A stretch of DNA of 64,000 nt from NCBI GenBank assembly GCA_033964015.1, contig CM066912.1, forward strand, positions 23,547,073 through 23,611,072, in the 5' to 3' direction. A model generated the notes under the pieces. It made no database searches. It was not told where the DNA came from and saw only the letters and a list, made by a program, of their open reading frames with translations. This document shows, in pieces, positions 34,507 through 47,199 of this stretch. The stretch comes from Scolanthus callimorphus. Taxonomy: Eukaryota; Cnidaria; Anthozoa; Actiniaria; Edwardsiidae. Each line of letters starts with the position of its first letter. The stretch's first letter is position 1. The position numbers and the translations under genes are program-made.

Positions 34507-35695
34507 AAATTAAGGAATGGTCCATGCTTAGCGTGCGTATATCCAGTTCTGGAAGCACGCGGATAGTTGAGAGAGCACGAAGGTAGCGTAAGAGTCGCAC
34601 GAGGCGTTAGCCGAGTGCGACTCTAGCTAGCTGAGTGCTCTCTCAACTATCCAAGTGCTTCCAGAACTGGATATACGCACTGCTAAGTATGGACCATTGC
34701 TTTTATAACATAAACAACGAAGTTTCGCAAAATAAAGTTGGAAACAAAACGCACGCACAACAATCCCCCATAACTTGCAAGAACAATTTAAGCTTAAATC
34801 ATGCTCAAACGGGAATAAAATGCGGTTGGAATTATAGAACTGGATATACACACGTACTGACAAATTTCTTCTCTCTTTTTAGCCGTTTTAGTTACACTGT
34901 AAGTGGACTTTTCAAAAGCTCGTGGAAAATAATACATCGCTTTTGTGAGGTGGAAAATAATAAGCTTACATCGCTTTGTGTTTCAACAACATCGTTGCCT
35001 TCAGCACTTGAAATTTTACAAGGAAACCCTTTTCAAATCAAATGACAAAATCAAACTTGACTATTTCGTAGAAAATATAATGAAAACATAGTCTTTTCTG
35101 ATTCTCATATTTTATTAGGCAATCATGGCATTGCAAGAGAAAATAATACGAAGAAAATCGATAGCAGCGAAGGAACCTTACTCGCCAAAAGAGAAATTGC
35201 AAACTACTAAATTTGAAGTAGCTGATTTCAGGGTTAAAAAACATTAATCCCAAACAAAATTAATTTGGATCAATTGATTTGCTTACCTGCTAACTTGTTC
35301 CTTTCACGAATGTTTCACATGACAGTTTTGTGGCCGCTGAAGTAGAAATTCTTCCGGACTTGAATAAAAACAGCACTCAAAACAGAGCCCTCAAAATTCG
35401 CACGAAAAGGAGGAAATTTTGCAAAAATAAACCCATCTATCTGTCATCGGATTTCCCAAACTACATAAATCCATCTGAAACAGGTTCCTTTTCACTTGCT
35501 TTCAATTTCCAGAGCTTGTTTTAGATCCAGGGTGTTGTTTTTCATAGCTTTTGTGACATTGACGAGCTCAATCTTGCCTCCCGTTTCGCTTGATTCCGAG
35601 TGATGACGTAATATGGGAAATCTCTATGGTATATCCATTTCTTTCACATAGAAAATCAGCCAATCAGAGCGCGCGTTATATCGTGTCTATGTTAT
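34507..35695. mobile_element. 1.2-kb block present in unit 3 but absent from unit 2
   Basis: Unit 2 runs straight from CCTTGTACAAA to CAATTTATTTAGGC (20770-20790). In unit 3 the same two sequences are separated by about 1.19 kb. The block begins with a hairpin of about 185 bp (34513-34700) whose arms contain 'gtatatccagttctggaag' and 'ttgagagagcac'. One frame of 136 codons crosses it (34635-35045) but resembles nothing known and overlaps the hairpin. The block could be an insertion in unit 3 or a deletion in unit 2; no clear target duplication is seen. Confidence 0.6.
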
Positions 35696-35889
35696 AACAA
35701 TTTATTTAGGCTTATGAATTTGTTACGTGTTTAGTTAAAGTATAGTGGTTAAATAAAGTATCATCCGTACTCGACTGTTGTTTGGGTGTCTCGCCTTGAA
35801 ACCTCAGTAGTCAATAAACGCGCGAAAATTCACTCAACATTGCCGCGTAAAATATTCTCCTTTAAATAAAATAAATAGTTTAGACTTAG

Positions 35890-36440
35890 CAGGGATCAAA
35901 CGGTGATGAGAGCTCATGAGGGCTAATGAGAGTTCCAACTATCATCCACTCTCATCTACTCTCACAAGAAGCGATCATAGGGTGATGAGAGTCAGCGTGA
36001 GCACTGCACCCGTTCTCGCCCAATCACGAGATGCACGTGACTACAGCACACATTGCGTTTCGTGTCAACAACATTCCAACATTCCATTTGAAATCATCTC
36101 ACGTATGATTGATGAATTCAATATCGTTAGAATATAAGTGTAGGTGCTCGACGAACCTGGAGTACTGCCATTTCCACACTACACGTGTACTGAAATAGCT
36201 CCTGCACCAGTCCAACCTGGCATGAATCAACATCGGTTTCCACTCATGAAATCCTAAACTAATATAAATAACAAGCATTTAACGTCATCCAGCAGAGAAT
36301 GTGGAAGAATTTCAAAACCACTAGGGAGACACGTGATGGTTTTAGAAACCAGCTAAGCTACTACAATGTAGCTGTTTCAAGTAGACTGTTTACGATGAGT
36401 TGATAATACGTAAATAATATGTGAACTTGAAATGGTTAGC
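35890..36440. repeat. Dispersed 'gatgagag' repeat and 350-bp unit, unit 3 copy
   Basis: Counterpart of 20975-21500, almost unchanged. No gene. Confidence 0.5.
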
Positions 36441-36517
36441 AAAAGTGGCAAACTGCCTAATCATTCACGTTTCGGGATAGAGACCACGTTTGGTGCTCAA
36501 TGAGTGAATGAATATAT

Positions 36518-36981
36518 CCCGGGGGGGGACTCCCATATTTTTTGACCGGGGATGATCGTCGGAAATTTTCAGTTTCACCCCTAAAAGATACCAAACATGG
36601 CGGGCCATGGCGTGGCTCAAATAATTTCTTGCCCTAAAAGATACCCTAAAAGATGAGGCCTTATGTGCAAAGTAGGCGCGAAGGAGACAGGTACAGGTAA
36701 AAGATACCCATCAAGAAATGTCCGTGTTTGTTTCTAATTTATCGTCTTCTCATCGAGTAATCTCTCTTTCTTACACGGTTTTTAGAAGCACCATCATGAG
36801 AGAAAACAATTTGGACACATATTTCGGCCCTAAAAGATACCAATCTCCCTAATTTTATTGAAGATTAAGATCACCCCCTAAAAGAGACCAAGGCCCCGTG
36901 ATTTTAACCCCTAAAAGATACGACGATCATCCCCGGTCAAAAAATATGGGAGTCCCCCCCCCCCCCCCCCCCCCCCGGGGG
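36518..36981. mobile_element. Miniature element with G/C-tract ends, unit 3 copy
   Basis: Counterpart of 21607-22097, with GAATATAT at 36510-36517 and 36982-36989. The left G tract has shrunk to 8 bases. The inverted GACTCCCATATTTT arms are intact. Confidence 0.8.
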
Positions 36982-37137
36982 GAATATATCGTGCTGACAA
37001 GAAATGCACTGCGAGCATATTCTCGTGTCAGCGCTATTCCACATTCTTTATTGGATATTAAATGTAATTTTAGAAACGTCCTGGGCGGTAAAAGCAGTGC
37101 ATGCATTTTTGGAAAGTGCAGAAAACTTGACTATGAT

Positions 37138-37910
37138 AAAAAAAACTCTTCGAAGACATTGGAAAGAAAATGCAAAATTCCCAATTAACGATTTCATTGC
37201 TGATTCCATAATTATAACCTGCCGATCTGAAAAGGTTGCACCGTCGCACTGTCTTTGTAGCCCGCGATGCGGGGTAAACAGTTATACCAAAACAGAATCA
37301 TACACACTGGTTCAAAAGATAAATAAACTGCAAACCAATCTCCCAGTTTATGCCAAACGATTCTCTAACATATCGCTCGGTATAAAGAATGGCACTGTGT
37401 TGGACACCAATGGCGTAGCCAGGGCCACTTTCAAGTGTAAGCAAAAAATCGAAGCGAAGGGAGTGGTAAGTAAATAGCCGAGATTCGAAGAGATGGCTTA
37501 ACAGATTGAAAACCTTGTACCAAAAAAACTCTTCGAAGACATTGGAAAGAAAATGCAAAATTCCCAATTAACGATTTCATTGCTGATTCCATAATTATAA
37601 CCTGCCGATCTGAAAAGGTTGCACCGTCGCACTGTCTTTGTAGCCCGCGATGCGGGGTAAACAGTTATACCAAAACAGAATCATACACACTGGTTCAAAA
37701 GATAAATAAACTGCAAACCAATCTCCCAGTTTATGCCAAACGATTCTCTAACATATCGCTTGGTATAAAGAATGGCACTGAGTTGGACACCAATGGCGTA
37801 GCCAGGGCCACTTTCAAGTGTAAGCAAAATATCGAAGCGAAGGGAGTGGTAAGTAAATAGCCGAGATTCGAAGAGATGGCTTAACAGATTGAAATCCTTG
37901 TACCAAAATA
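37138..37910. repeat. 382-bp tandem repeat, two units
   Basis: Counterpart of 22255-23405 with two units instead of three (landmark 'aactcttcgaagacattgg' at 37144 and 37527). Confidence 0.85.
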
Positions 37911-37929
37911 AAACATATATAAAGCCTAA

Positions 37930-38140
37930 AGCCCGGTGCACAATCGCGACATAAGGACGTTACAACGAAAAAAGCATGGGAAAATAAGTGAAATAATCAA
38001 AAATTTACATGGATCATCATTAGAATACTTCACCAAAGCAATCTTATGTCATTTTTGTGCACTTCAACGAGTTGAAACCACTAAAATTTGATCGCGTGAT
38101 ATTTTCCTTATGTCGTTATGTCGCAAGTGTGCACCAGGCT
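37930..38140. mobile_element. PIF/Harbinger-like miniature element, family member 2
   Basis: Counterpart of 23429-23640, with TAA on both sides. Confidence 0.7.
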
Positions 38141-38142
38141 TA

Positions 38143-39100
38143 ACAAGGAAAAATGTTTAAGACGCATGCGCGGGCCGCAACAGACATGTTGCCCCCTGTA
38201 TCTTCGTGTGCGTGTGTTATTTTAGTGTGTTGTATAATGTTAGTGGTACAGACTATTTATTTTTTATTTCTGTCCTCATAGTACTCTTTACTTAAAACTA
38301 GATCCTTTGCTATTTTTGAGTAGCTTTGTGCTATAATCTATTTCCAATACTATGTAATTAATTATCTCAGATGACAAATAAAGTATTCTGTTTGTTGTTG
38401 TTTTTTTGTGTGTGACGGAACAACCTTTCCTGGATTAGGTAGATATGTTTGTATGTTCTAATCTAGAATATTTGCAAAACCGAATGTATGTAACTGCGTT
38501 TTAAAAATCAAAGAATTCAAAAGATGCTTGTTATAAATTAAAAATAACCTTGAGGTAAAGACCATTTATATTTATTTACTCAGTCAAGTAATAGCAAGTC
38601 AACGCCTTGCTATGCTAGGCAAGCTGCCAAACCAAATCATCACCGATTAAAAATAAACCAGGACGACGCGCGTTGACTTACATCGAGGTTTCCGTTAAAA
38701 CTCAGTGCTGCTGGTTTAATCCTACGAACTCAAACTTTATTTTCATTATTCTGAGAACTCTTTCTCACTTTACATTTCCGAACGACAAACGCATTTTGCC
38801 TTCAGTCCATCAAAACTTTCAAGACAGGCGAATGGACTTTTCTAATTTGCATTTGCGCATTTTATGGTGGAAAGTTTGGTTTTAAAGCCCAGTAAGTCGT
38901 ATATTGGTTATTAAAAAGACTCTCAAAGCCTGCACGAAATCGCCCAGAGCTGTTCTTTGTTTGGTGGAAGCCAAACCGCGGTTTCTTAGTTGGCGTAGAG
39001 TTACAGACTGAATTATGAAAGTTGTAGATACAAATATCCAAACGAAGTTATGCTTGTGTCAGTCAATCAAAGTTTAAATCAATATTACATTTGTCCCTTG
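38143..39100. other. Spacer, no gene recognised
   Basis: Counterpart of 23645-24615. The (GT)n run is shorter here. No coding evidence. Confidence 0.4.
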
Positions 39101-39105
39101 GATAT

Positions 39106-39377
39106 CACTGGAAAACTTCAGCCTCTTCCAAAATTTGTAAATAGTCTGTAAGTTATTTGTAAGTTCGCTATAAATTATTTACAGCGATTTCCAAACTGAT
39201 GGTACATTTACAAACTGTATTGTTTTTGTAAGTTATTTGTAAGTTGTTTGGAAATCAAACTAGAGCAACGAGAGCTTCTTTTGTAAATAGTTTTTGTAAG
39301 TAAAATTTACAGAACATATCGAAATCCAAATTTACAAACAACTTACAAATATTGGAAGAGCCCTAAGTTTTCCAGTG
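39106..39377. mobile_element. Miniature inverted-repeat element (272 bp), unit 3 copy
   Basis: Counterpart of 24619-24890, same length and ends. Confidence 0.7.
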
Positions 39378-42315
39378 GTCTTTCAGATCTTTCAGATGTC
39401 CACGGCACACAACGTCGAGTGACCCTAGATAAATTGCGTTTTAAAACGAACAGCGTATTTTGTCATTTCTAATTAAGCACGTAGAACAACGCTCTTTCGG
39501 TAGATCCTTCATACCGGTACACTATAATGTCCTCTGTATAAATATCTCAAGTGCACTATATATGAAGGATCTAAGGCTCTTTCCATCCAGACTGCTGACA
39601 AAAATACATTAGCGGAGCGCGCCAAAGACCGAAGAGCGGAGCACCATGGGTATCGCTGGTTCAGCGGTATTCACATGGGTATCTTGGGCGCGTCCGTACG
39701 TGTCTGCCTGCCCAATATACCACGGGCAACCTCAAACCGTCTCTCATTTTGGCGGGAAAATATTGCGCGCCTGTGAAAAAATATGAAACCGGGAGCTCCG
39801 CTTTTAGCCAGTGGCTAAATCTATATTACCTTTTCCTTTTTGCAAAAGAAGGAACATAAAATTTGCCAGCAGTGCATGTCAAGGAGGGGTAATTTCCCCA
39901 CCCAGCACATATCAAAATGCCACAACCAGACAAAACAACCACAACACTTGTATACAAAATTGCGAGTCCTGGCAGGTCGTGCAGGGAAGTTAAAAGTTCC
40001 ACTCTTGAAAAATTCCGCTTTGTAAAGTAAAATTTTTATTGACCACAACTTTTCTAGAACAACAATTTAAATGACTCAGTTAAATTTGGAACACTAGTAC
40101 ACAAATAATTAACGGATTGTGAGTGTTTTTGATGAAGATTACATATTCTGAAAACAAGAATTGGAACAGGGGGATGACTGAGGTTGTGTCGAATGATAAT
40201 GGTCAGGAATTTCCAGTAAACTAATAGACATAATTCCACATTTTCTATTTTATTTGCTTTTGAACGTTAAGACTACTTGTTACAAAATTTTGATTTTTTT
40301 TTAATTCTATTTCAATTTCATTAATTTTACGTAAATTACTTTACATTTTTATTTTTGTATTTTTACATGTATATTACAAAAAAGGACTACACAACACACT
40401 AATTCTAAACAATACACACAAAATATGAATGTTTTAACTTAAGAGCAGAAAAAATAAACAAGAAAAAAGATTTACTGACGTACACTAGACAAAATTTTGC
40501 TCCATTTTTTGCAATGACCTTCCATCTTATTCTTTTGTGCAATAATGTAGTTCAATAATATAAATGCGTTTTACAAACAAGAGATGAAGAAGTGAAAGGA
40601 AAGTACTACATTCTGAAATCTGCATTTATAAAAATATCTCTACATTACAAAATTGTGATTCTGCAAGAAAGTTAAAAGTTCCGCTTTTGAAAACTTCCGC
40701 AATGTTTCAATAACAACAATTTAAGTGAGCAAGTTAAAATTGGGACACTATAGCACAGAAATAACTAACGCTGTTCATGAAGTGTTTTACCAAAGATGAC
40801 ATACTCTGAAAATAAGAAATGGACCAGGGGAGTGACTGCGGTTGTGTAAGCCATTTTCTTAATGCAGCATTTGAAAAGCGCATTTCATTTTATCGCAAAC
40901 CAGAAACATATAAGTGAGCTGAAACGTGTAACAAACATACATTGCTTTAGTGCCAAGCTGCGGATATTCGTAGAATAAACAATTGAACAGATTTTGAAAA
41001 TAATGTTGTTGCAAGACTTCAAGATGTTAAATGTTAGCATATTATCACTTACCACTGTTGCTCTACTTTATTTGAGCGAAAAATGAAATACTATGAAGAG
41101 AAAACCTGCTTGGGTTAGCAGTCGAGAGTTCATTATTGACCAAATATGGTCATAAACTGGCCACGAATAAACCACAGCTTGGTTCGCCGTTACATGTTTC
41201 AACTAAGTTATTATGTTTCTGCGCAAACTCAGTAACTACTATACTATTGTTATTTTCGATTTTATTTTCTTGTCAGTAATCATTAGTATTTATGTTATAG
41301 ACAACACCATTTATGTTCATGGGAATGCTGAATAAAATTGTCGTTGCTGTTGGTGGTGGTGGTGGTATTCATGTCTGTTGTTGTAATTATTGCTTGGTTG
41401 TTGTTGTTAAAGGCCAAGACACAGAATTGGTCATTGACCGGAGACTGAATTTTTTCACTGTTATCTATACAACACTGTTTCATTATTATGGACTCGTTTT
41501 ACGACGGATGGAAGTGAACTCTCAACCAAAATGAAAGTTCAACTAAGACGGTAAGTGTCCATACTGAATATGAGAACTTGACCAATCTAACCGCAAAAGA
41601 TGCTTGGTGATTATGGAGCTTTAAGCTATTTCTTACTAATGAGAAACACATTTAATAAGTGAGCTGCTATCAAAAGACAACCTTTTTTTATTTTTTTGAT
41701 ATAATGATGATATCAACGTGATGGGATCGTTTTCTGCTTAAAAAATGTCCAATTTATTCCTCTTCCGCATTGAGTCGAAGTTGTCTCTATTCGGAGGTCC
41801 CATATCTACCTATCCACAGTTCCCAAAACCCCTGAAGCCATAATAATGGAATATTCATAGATGTCTTTCCGTTATAACATAAAAACAGGGCTATTAATAG
41901 CTATAAATACTATATGATGATGGTAACAACATGATGATCGTTTTCTGGTTAACAAATTAATGTCCAGTTTGGTCCTCTTAATCTGCATTGAGTCGGAGTT
42001 GTCTCTATTCGGAGGTCCTATATCTACCTATCGAAAGTTCCCACCCCGGCCTCTGAAGCAAAATAATTGAATATTTATAGATGTCTTTCCGTGATAACAT
42101 AAAAACAGGGCTATAAATAGCTATAAATACTATATGATGATGGTAACAACACGATGATCGTTTTCTGGTCAACAATTTAATGTCCAATTTGTTCCTCTTC
42201 CGCATTGAGTCGGTCAGTTGTCTCTATTCGGAGGTCCTATATCTACCTATCGAAAGTTCCCACCTCCTAAAGCACAATAATGGAATATTCGATCATAGAT
42301 TTCTTTCCGTGATGG

Positions 42316-42420
42316 CATAAATACAGAGCTTGCTCATCGTTTTGTTCAGTCTCTCACAGAGCGCTAGAGCTGAGAAGACCTCGATCAAGAGTTTTTCGTT
42401 CAAGTCATCTACTCGGCGAG
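42316..42420 (+). promoter_or_regulatory. Copy 4 promoter and non-coding exon 1
   Basis: TATA-like cataaatac at 42316-42324, initiator-like TCAGTC at about 42346, exon ending CGAG|GTAAGG (donor at 42421). Two degenerate promoter-like repeats lie upstream (41840-42255). Confidence 0.65.
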
Positions 42421-43296
42421 GTAAGGGTGCAAGATTTTGATATTTTCCAACATCCAGCTCTCCCTGAACAGTGCACGCCTTCGCACGGCCACACCACAAC
42501 AAACCTGTTCCCCACAGTCAGTGAAAACAACGGTCAAACAACGGACCTCTTCCACAAAATTTAATCCGTTCCTCACCCCCTTTACCTCCCTTTCGCAACT
42601 TACAAGCTTACCAAAATGTCAAAACGTATTGATGGGAAAATGTTTTATACTGTCTTTCTCCCCGCAAAATAGTCTGGCAACCTGTTGACAGCAATTCATA
42701 CAAGTTATCTATGTTTCCTACACATGCTCTAGAAATTACCTAAGAAATTTCAAACTTAAGAGTAACGTTGTTTTAAACGCGTCTCGAGTGGGCAATGTGG
42801 GCAATGCTCCTTTACTAAGGAAATGTCTCACTGGTGTATTGCTAAAGTGTATTCCGCTACATGATTTTCTATCTATATATATTAATGTGTTGATCCTCTT
42901 TCATATACTGGACGTTTTGTTTTATCGGACTTCCTTGTAGGCTCTACGTGTTCATCAAGACCTAACTCGCCCGCTACCTCATCTCGGCAATTTAACTAAA
43001 AGCATTCCCAAATCCGGTTATAAAGAGTTTAAGAAAATCTCCCAAAAATCACTCTTCCAAAAGCATACACCAGTTCTCCGATCTTGGTGATATATGAAAA
43101 CAACTTATGGTCAATGGTTTTGTACCATCAAATTTACAGAAATTTATGATTAACCAAATGTTCTCAAAATGCAAAAAAAGTTAATCCAAGCTGGAATTTT
43201 GTTAAACGACATGTAGGAGAAATTTTTAAAGAAAACGCATTTATTACAAAATATATTATTGAACTTTTTCCTCTTTCAGATCTTGGATCAAGCATC

Positions 43297-46200
43297 ATGA
43301 GAGCGCTGCTCTGGGGTCTTCTGATTTTCGCTCTGGTGATATCAGTCACGTGTGAATCACGTGATGATCCGGAAGTATTCAGGGATGACGTCACACCGGA
43401 AGAGAATGCGGAGAGCGCACCGGAAGCCAGGGAGACTGACGAACAGGAGGAGGTTCCCAACGAGGCCGTTGAATTGGAGGAGACAAAGACGTGAGTAGAC
43501 TTGTCAAAGGAGGCCACTCCCGAGGACAACAGCTAATTTTACTTTCTGAGATCGCGATTTTATTAGCACCCTGAGATTTTGGAGTTGAAGCCGAATTTTG
43601 ACTAAAGAATATGGAATTTGAAATTAGATTGAATATTGAGTTTCAGATTAATTTGAATGGTTAAAAATAGTTTGAATATCTGGGAAACTTGTTTGAGTAT
43701 TTGCCTTGGGGTTAGTTGGAGTTGGGGTTATTTATAGCTAGTTCTTGGAATTATACCAGAATAATACCAGACTATGAGAGATCGGCTTGTGATAAGTCCA
43801 ATTTTTCCCCGGACTGGCAGTAACTGATTTTACTATGCGACTACGTCAACCGGGCCATCCCGTATATTAAAACGTTTGTCATTCAGAGATTCAAACCATT
43901 TTAAGGAAATTTCATACCTGAACTACGTCTGACGATGAATAATTAAGTGTTTTGAAGTGATTTTTGCTCATAATTTTCACAATTTTTAGAGAAAAGCGAA
44001 TATTTTAATGCCTGATATCTTATGAAAGTCAAGATCCTTTGTTCTGTACTCGCTTTTTGATTGGCTAGCTTCTTACAAATTGGCCCGGTTGACGTAGTCG
44101 CACCAACTGATTTTGTTGATCACGTGACGTGTCTAGCTATTGAGCAATGACTGATAGTCATGAACGCGATGATGATGATGATGATGATTATAGTGGTGGT
44201 GATGATGATGACGATGATGATGACGATGGAAAAAATAATGAAGAAAACATGAGAGTTATTTTTCCAAATGAATTTTGGCCGCAAAAGCAAAAGATGCAGA
44301 CTTCTAGGCCATCCATGGAAAAAACTGAATTTCCCATGACACAAGAATGGGCAGTGTTCGGTTTTCCCATGGACAGACACATGAATGCGGAACACTTTAC
44401 GTTCATGTACCTTGGGAAATTCTGCTTTTCCCATGGACTGTTTTCAGCAAAAATTCTCCCTGTGAATGTACTAATAGAGGTAAACATATGATGAAAGCGG
44501 ATTCATTCTTCTTGTCGCACCGAGATCACAAACATGAACTTCAGCCTTTCCTTACTAGGATGCCTGAGGAATCCGATGCGACCGCGATTGACGAAGAACT
44601 AGAGGAGCCACGGCCTTTACCGCAACCTTTCCCCGGAGGCAGGCGCAGACGAAGGCGACGAAGACGTCGTAGACGCAGATTTCGTTTCCGCCGCATTGCC
44701 AGAAAAATCCGTCGCGTTATAAGGAAGATCAGGAGAATATGCAAACGGCGATATGTGTGCAGACGAGGTAATCACCATACCCGTGATCCCGCAACTCGCG
44801 GGCGTTGCGAAAAATTTTATTGCGCTTGATCCTCGAGTAGAAAGGTGAAAAATGAAGCAGGTCTTTTATGTTTTATTTTTTAGAATAGACCGATCTAGTC
44901 TTCGCATTAATTAATCACCAAACAATTATGTGGGCAGTTCCCTATGGAATTTAAAATGTCCAGGCAACAAACTCGACATTCGAAGATTTTTAATAAATTC
45001 TTCAGCATTTCGTGACGAAGATATAAAACTCATATACTATGAGCAGAATTCTAACACCTTCCTGCAATCGATGTATTTTAAAGTAACATTTTGGCTTGTC
45101 CGACGTAACAACAGTAACTAGGGAGTAGAACAATGAATGTGGGATCGGTCAATTACAAAAGCAGGCCGCTTGAATAAACTTCTCTGAACAAAGCGTACGC
45201 TACCTGCATTCTAATTGGCTCAGCGAATATCTGAGGTAAGCTATGCTTGAAATGATGTGAAACTACAAATGTACGCTAGAACTTTTTACTTGATGATGTA
45301 TCTTACAATTTGGATGTTTTTATAAAGTTTGCTAAAAATTTTTCAAGGCATGCAAGGCCACTTTACATGGAACCTGATTGGCTATATAGATGACAAAGTG
45401 AAAAGTTTATCTAAAAATAGAACATTTTTGACTGTGCTGGGTTAAGGACATAAAGTGACAGAGGAACACTCTTATCTAATTACTCCTGGTGTAAGTCTAA
45501 GCCCGTACAATTTACATAGGTTGACAGCACCATGAGGCTTACTCCGCGAGTTTATGCGAGATAAAGCGAGATGAGGCAAGATAAGGCGAGATAAGGCGAG
45601 ATAAGGCCTGATTTTATTTCAATAAAAAAGACCTAAAAACAAACAAGGTAGACTCGGTTATGTAATACTCTATCAAATACTCGATCTAAAAATTGCTTCC
45701 ATTTGGTGTCAAAATTTCTCGATTTCTTGGCGAATTTCCTCTTAGAGTACTTATGACATTTTATCCCATTTTCAGGAAGATGCCGATGGGTAATTCGCTG
45801 CAGAATTGGTAAGTACGCTTGATTTAAGGTGGCTGGCCCCTGGGTAAGTTCTCTTTTCATCAAGGTGGCTGCCAGTTTTCATTCAAAATTTCACACTTTT
45901 CTTGCTACTCTCGCCCAAATTCTTATCGGAAGGGGATCTTATGTCACTTCCTTATAAGGTAAATGTATTGACATATGATTTAAGGTGACTCACCCGGGCA
46001 TCATGAGGAGCTTTAGGTCGCTCGTGTGACGTCACATTTAATGAGCATATCTTTCATTATCTTTCATTGAGATCTGTCAACAAGACGCTAAGCGGGAAGT
46101 ACGAATCAGCAGAGGTGTTGCCTACTGCCTCGCATCTGTCAGTAAAAACCTGGATAGGACTGCAGAATAGTCTTGATATTACGGTGGCTCAAGCCTTTCA

Positions 46201-47084
46201 TCATACTCTCGCCCAAATTTTTATCAAAAGGGGGTATTATGCCACTTTCTTATAAGGTAAACGTTATTAAAATATGGTTTTGGACGTGAGGTGTTGAAAA
46301 AGGACAGATTTTTCGTAACATTACTTGGTATTGTTGATTCGTGACTCGTGATTCGTGATTGCTACCCTCTCTTCGTCACTTGTAATGAACGCTAGGGCCA
46401 AAAGACTAATGAAAACTGGAAAAGTGCTGAATACCAATTTTTTAGGGTTTCGAACCAGGGGGCCAAAAATCTGGTTAAGCCTGGTGCACACTTGCGACAT
46501 AACGACATAAGAAAAATGTCACGCGAACAAAATTTAGTGGTTTCAAGAAGTTGAAGTCGACAAAAAATAACATAAGATTGCTTTGGTGAAGTAATCTAAT
46601 GCAGATCCATGGAAAATATTGATTCTTTCAATTATTTTCCCGTGCTTTTTTCGTTGCAACATAAGGTCCTTATGTCGTTATGTGCTAGTGTGCACCGGGC
46701 TTTACTAGAAAGTGTGAAACCTGTTGGCTTTATGTTAGCATCTTTTGAAAGGTTTGCGTGATAGTCACCTTAAGAAATATTGCTGGTAACCTACGGAAAA
46801 ATATTTCAAATTTTTACCCAATATATAGGGGTTTGCTTACATGTAGCTTCTCCAAAAAAATCAAGTCAAGATATTTTAAACATTTGAGTTACTGGAGTTT
46901 TGGCCAAATTGCTTAAAATTCTGGTGAAATCTTTCTTGATAATTATTATGAATATTTTCTGTTTTTTTTTTTCCTTTTTAAGAGTGCCACGAAATATAAA
47001 CCGAGTGCAATAAATAAGAGCCAAAGTACTGCTGTCAAAGACGCGCGCTTTGTTTGACTATTTTTCGTTGCAGTTAGAGGCTGA
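43297..47084 (+). CDS. Copy 4: secreted acidic/arginine-rich cysteine peptide precursor, short-loop form
   Basis: Coding parts are 43297-43490 (exon from 43280), 44559-44767, 45776-45808 and 47074-47084, giving about 148 residues. Exon 2 has the signal peptide and acidic segment. Exon 3 has PFPGG, then 13 arginines, the amphipathic Arg/Ile/Phe stretch and ICKRRYVC. Exon 4 is only 33 bases against 69 in copies 1 and 2. The sequence for the middle loop is missing, but the new acceptor (TTTTCAG|GAAGATGCC) keeps phase, so the second C-x5-C arm follows after four residues. Exon 5 ends VRG-stop. It is the intact near-twin of copy 3. The family role is inferred as a cationic host-defence peptide. 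Confidence 0.75.
44162..44228. repeat. (GAT)n microsatellite in intron 2 of copy 4
   Basis: Shorter counterpart of 29455-29525, interrupted by TATAGTGGTGGT. Confidence 0.8.
45555..45607. repeat. Short 10-bp satellite remnant
   Basis: A few copies of GATAAGGCGA, at the place where unit 2 has about twenty. Confidence 0.75.
46478..46701. mobile_element. PIF/Harbinger-like miniature element, family member 3, inverted
   Basis: Same family as 23429-23640, in the opposite orientation and in a different place, with TTA on both sides (46475-46477 and 46702-46704). This independent insertion supports the three-base TWA target. It lies inside the last intron of copy 4. Confidence 0.8.
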
Positions 47085-47199
47085 GCGTGAATGATGCAAC
47101 AAGAGACACACGTCACGTGAGGAACATGGCAATGACTGAACATGGAAAAGAATTCAAGATAATATCGACCTTAAACATTTGAAATTTGAGATTGATTTT

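Larger units (their letters stand above)
25740..40225. repeat. Segmental duplication unit 3 (about 14.5 kb)
   Basis: This unit holds gene copy 3, with the single-base deletion in exon 3. Its first part (25740-31490) is nearly identical to unit 4 (40225-46200) and its second part to unit 2. It carries one extra 1.2 kb block (34507-35695) missing from unit 2. The boundaries are approximate. Confidence 0.7.

Noticed and set aside
34635..35045. 136-codon frame in the unit 3-specific block
   Set aside because: It begins inside a hairpin arm, has no recognisable domain and no counterpart in other units.
44347..44829. Long frame upstream of and through exon 3 of copy 4, taken as a single-exon gene
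   Set aside because: The upstream part is intron sequence not kept in frame in copies 1, 2 or 5, whereas the acceptor CTAG and phase-2 join to exon 2 are kept in all copies.
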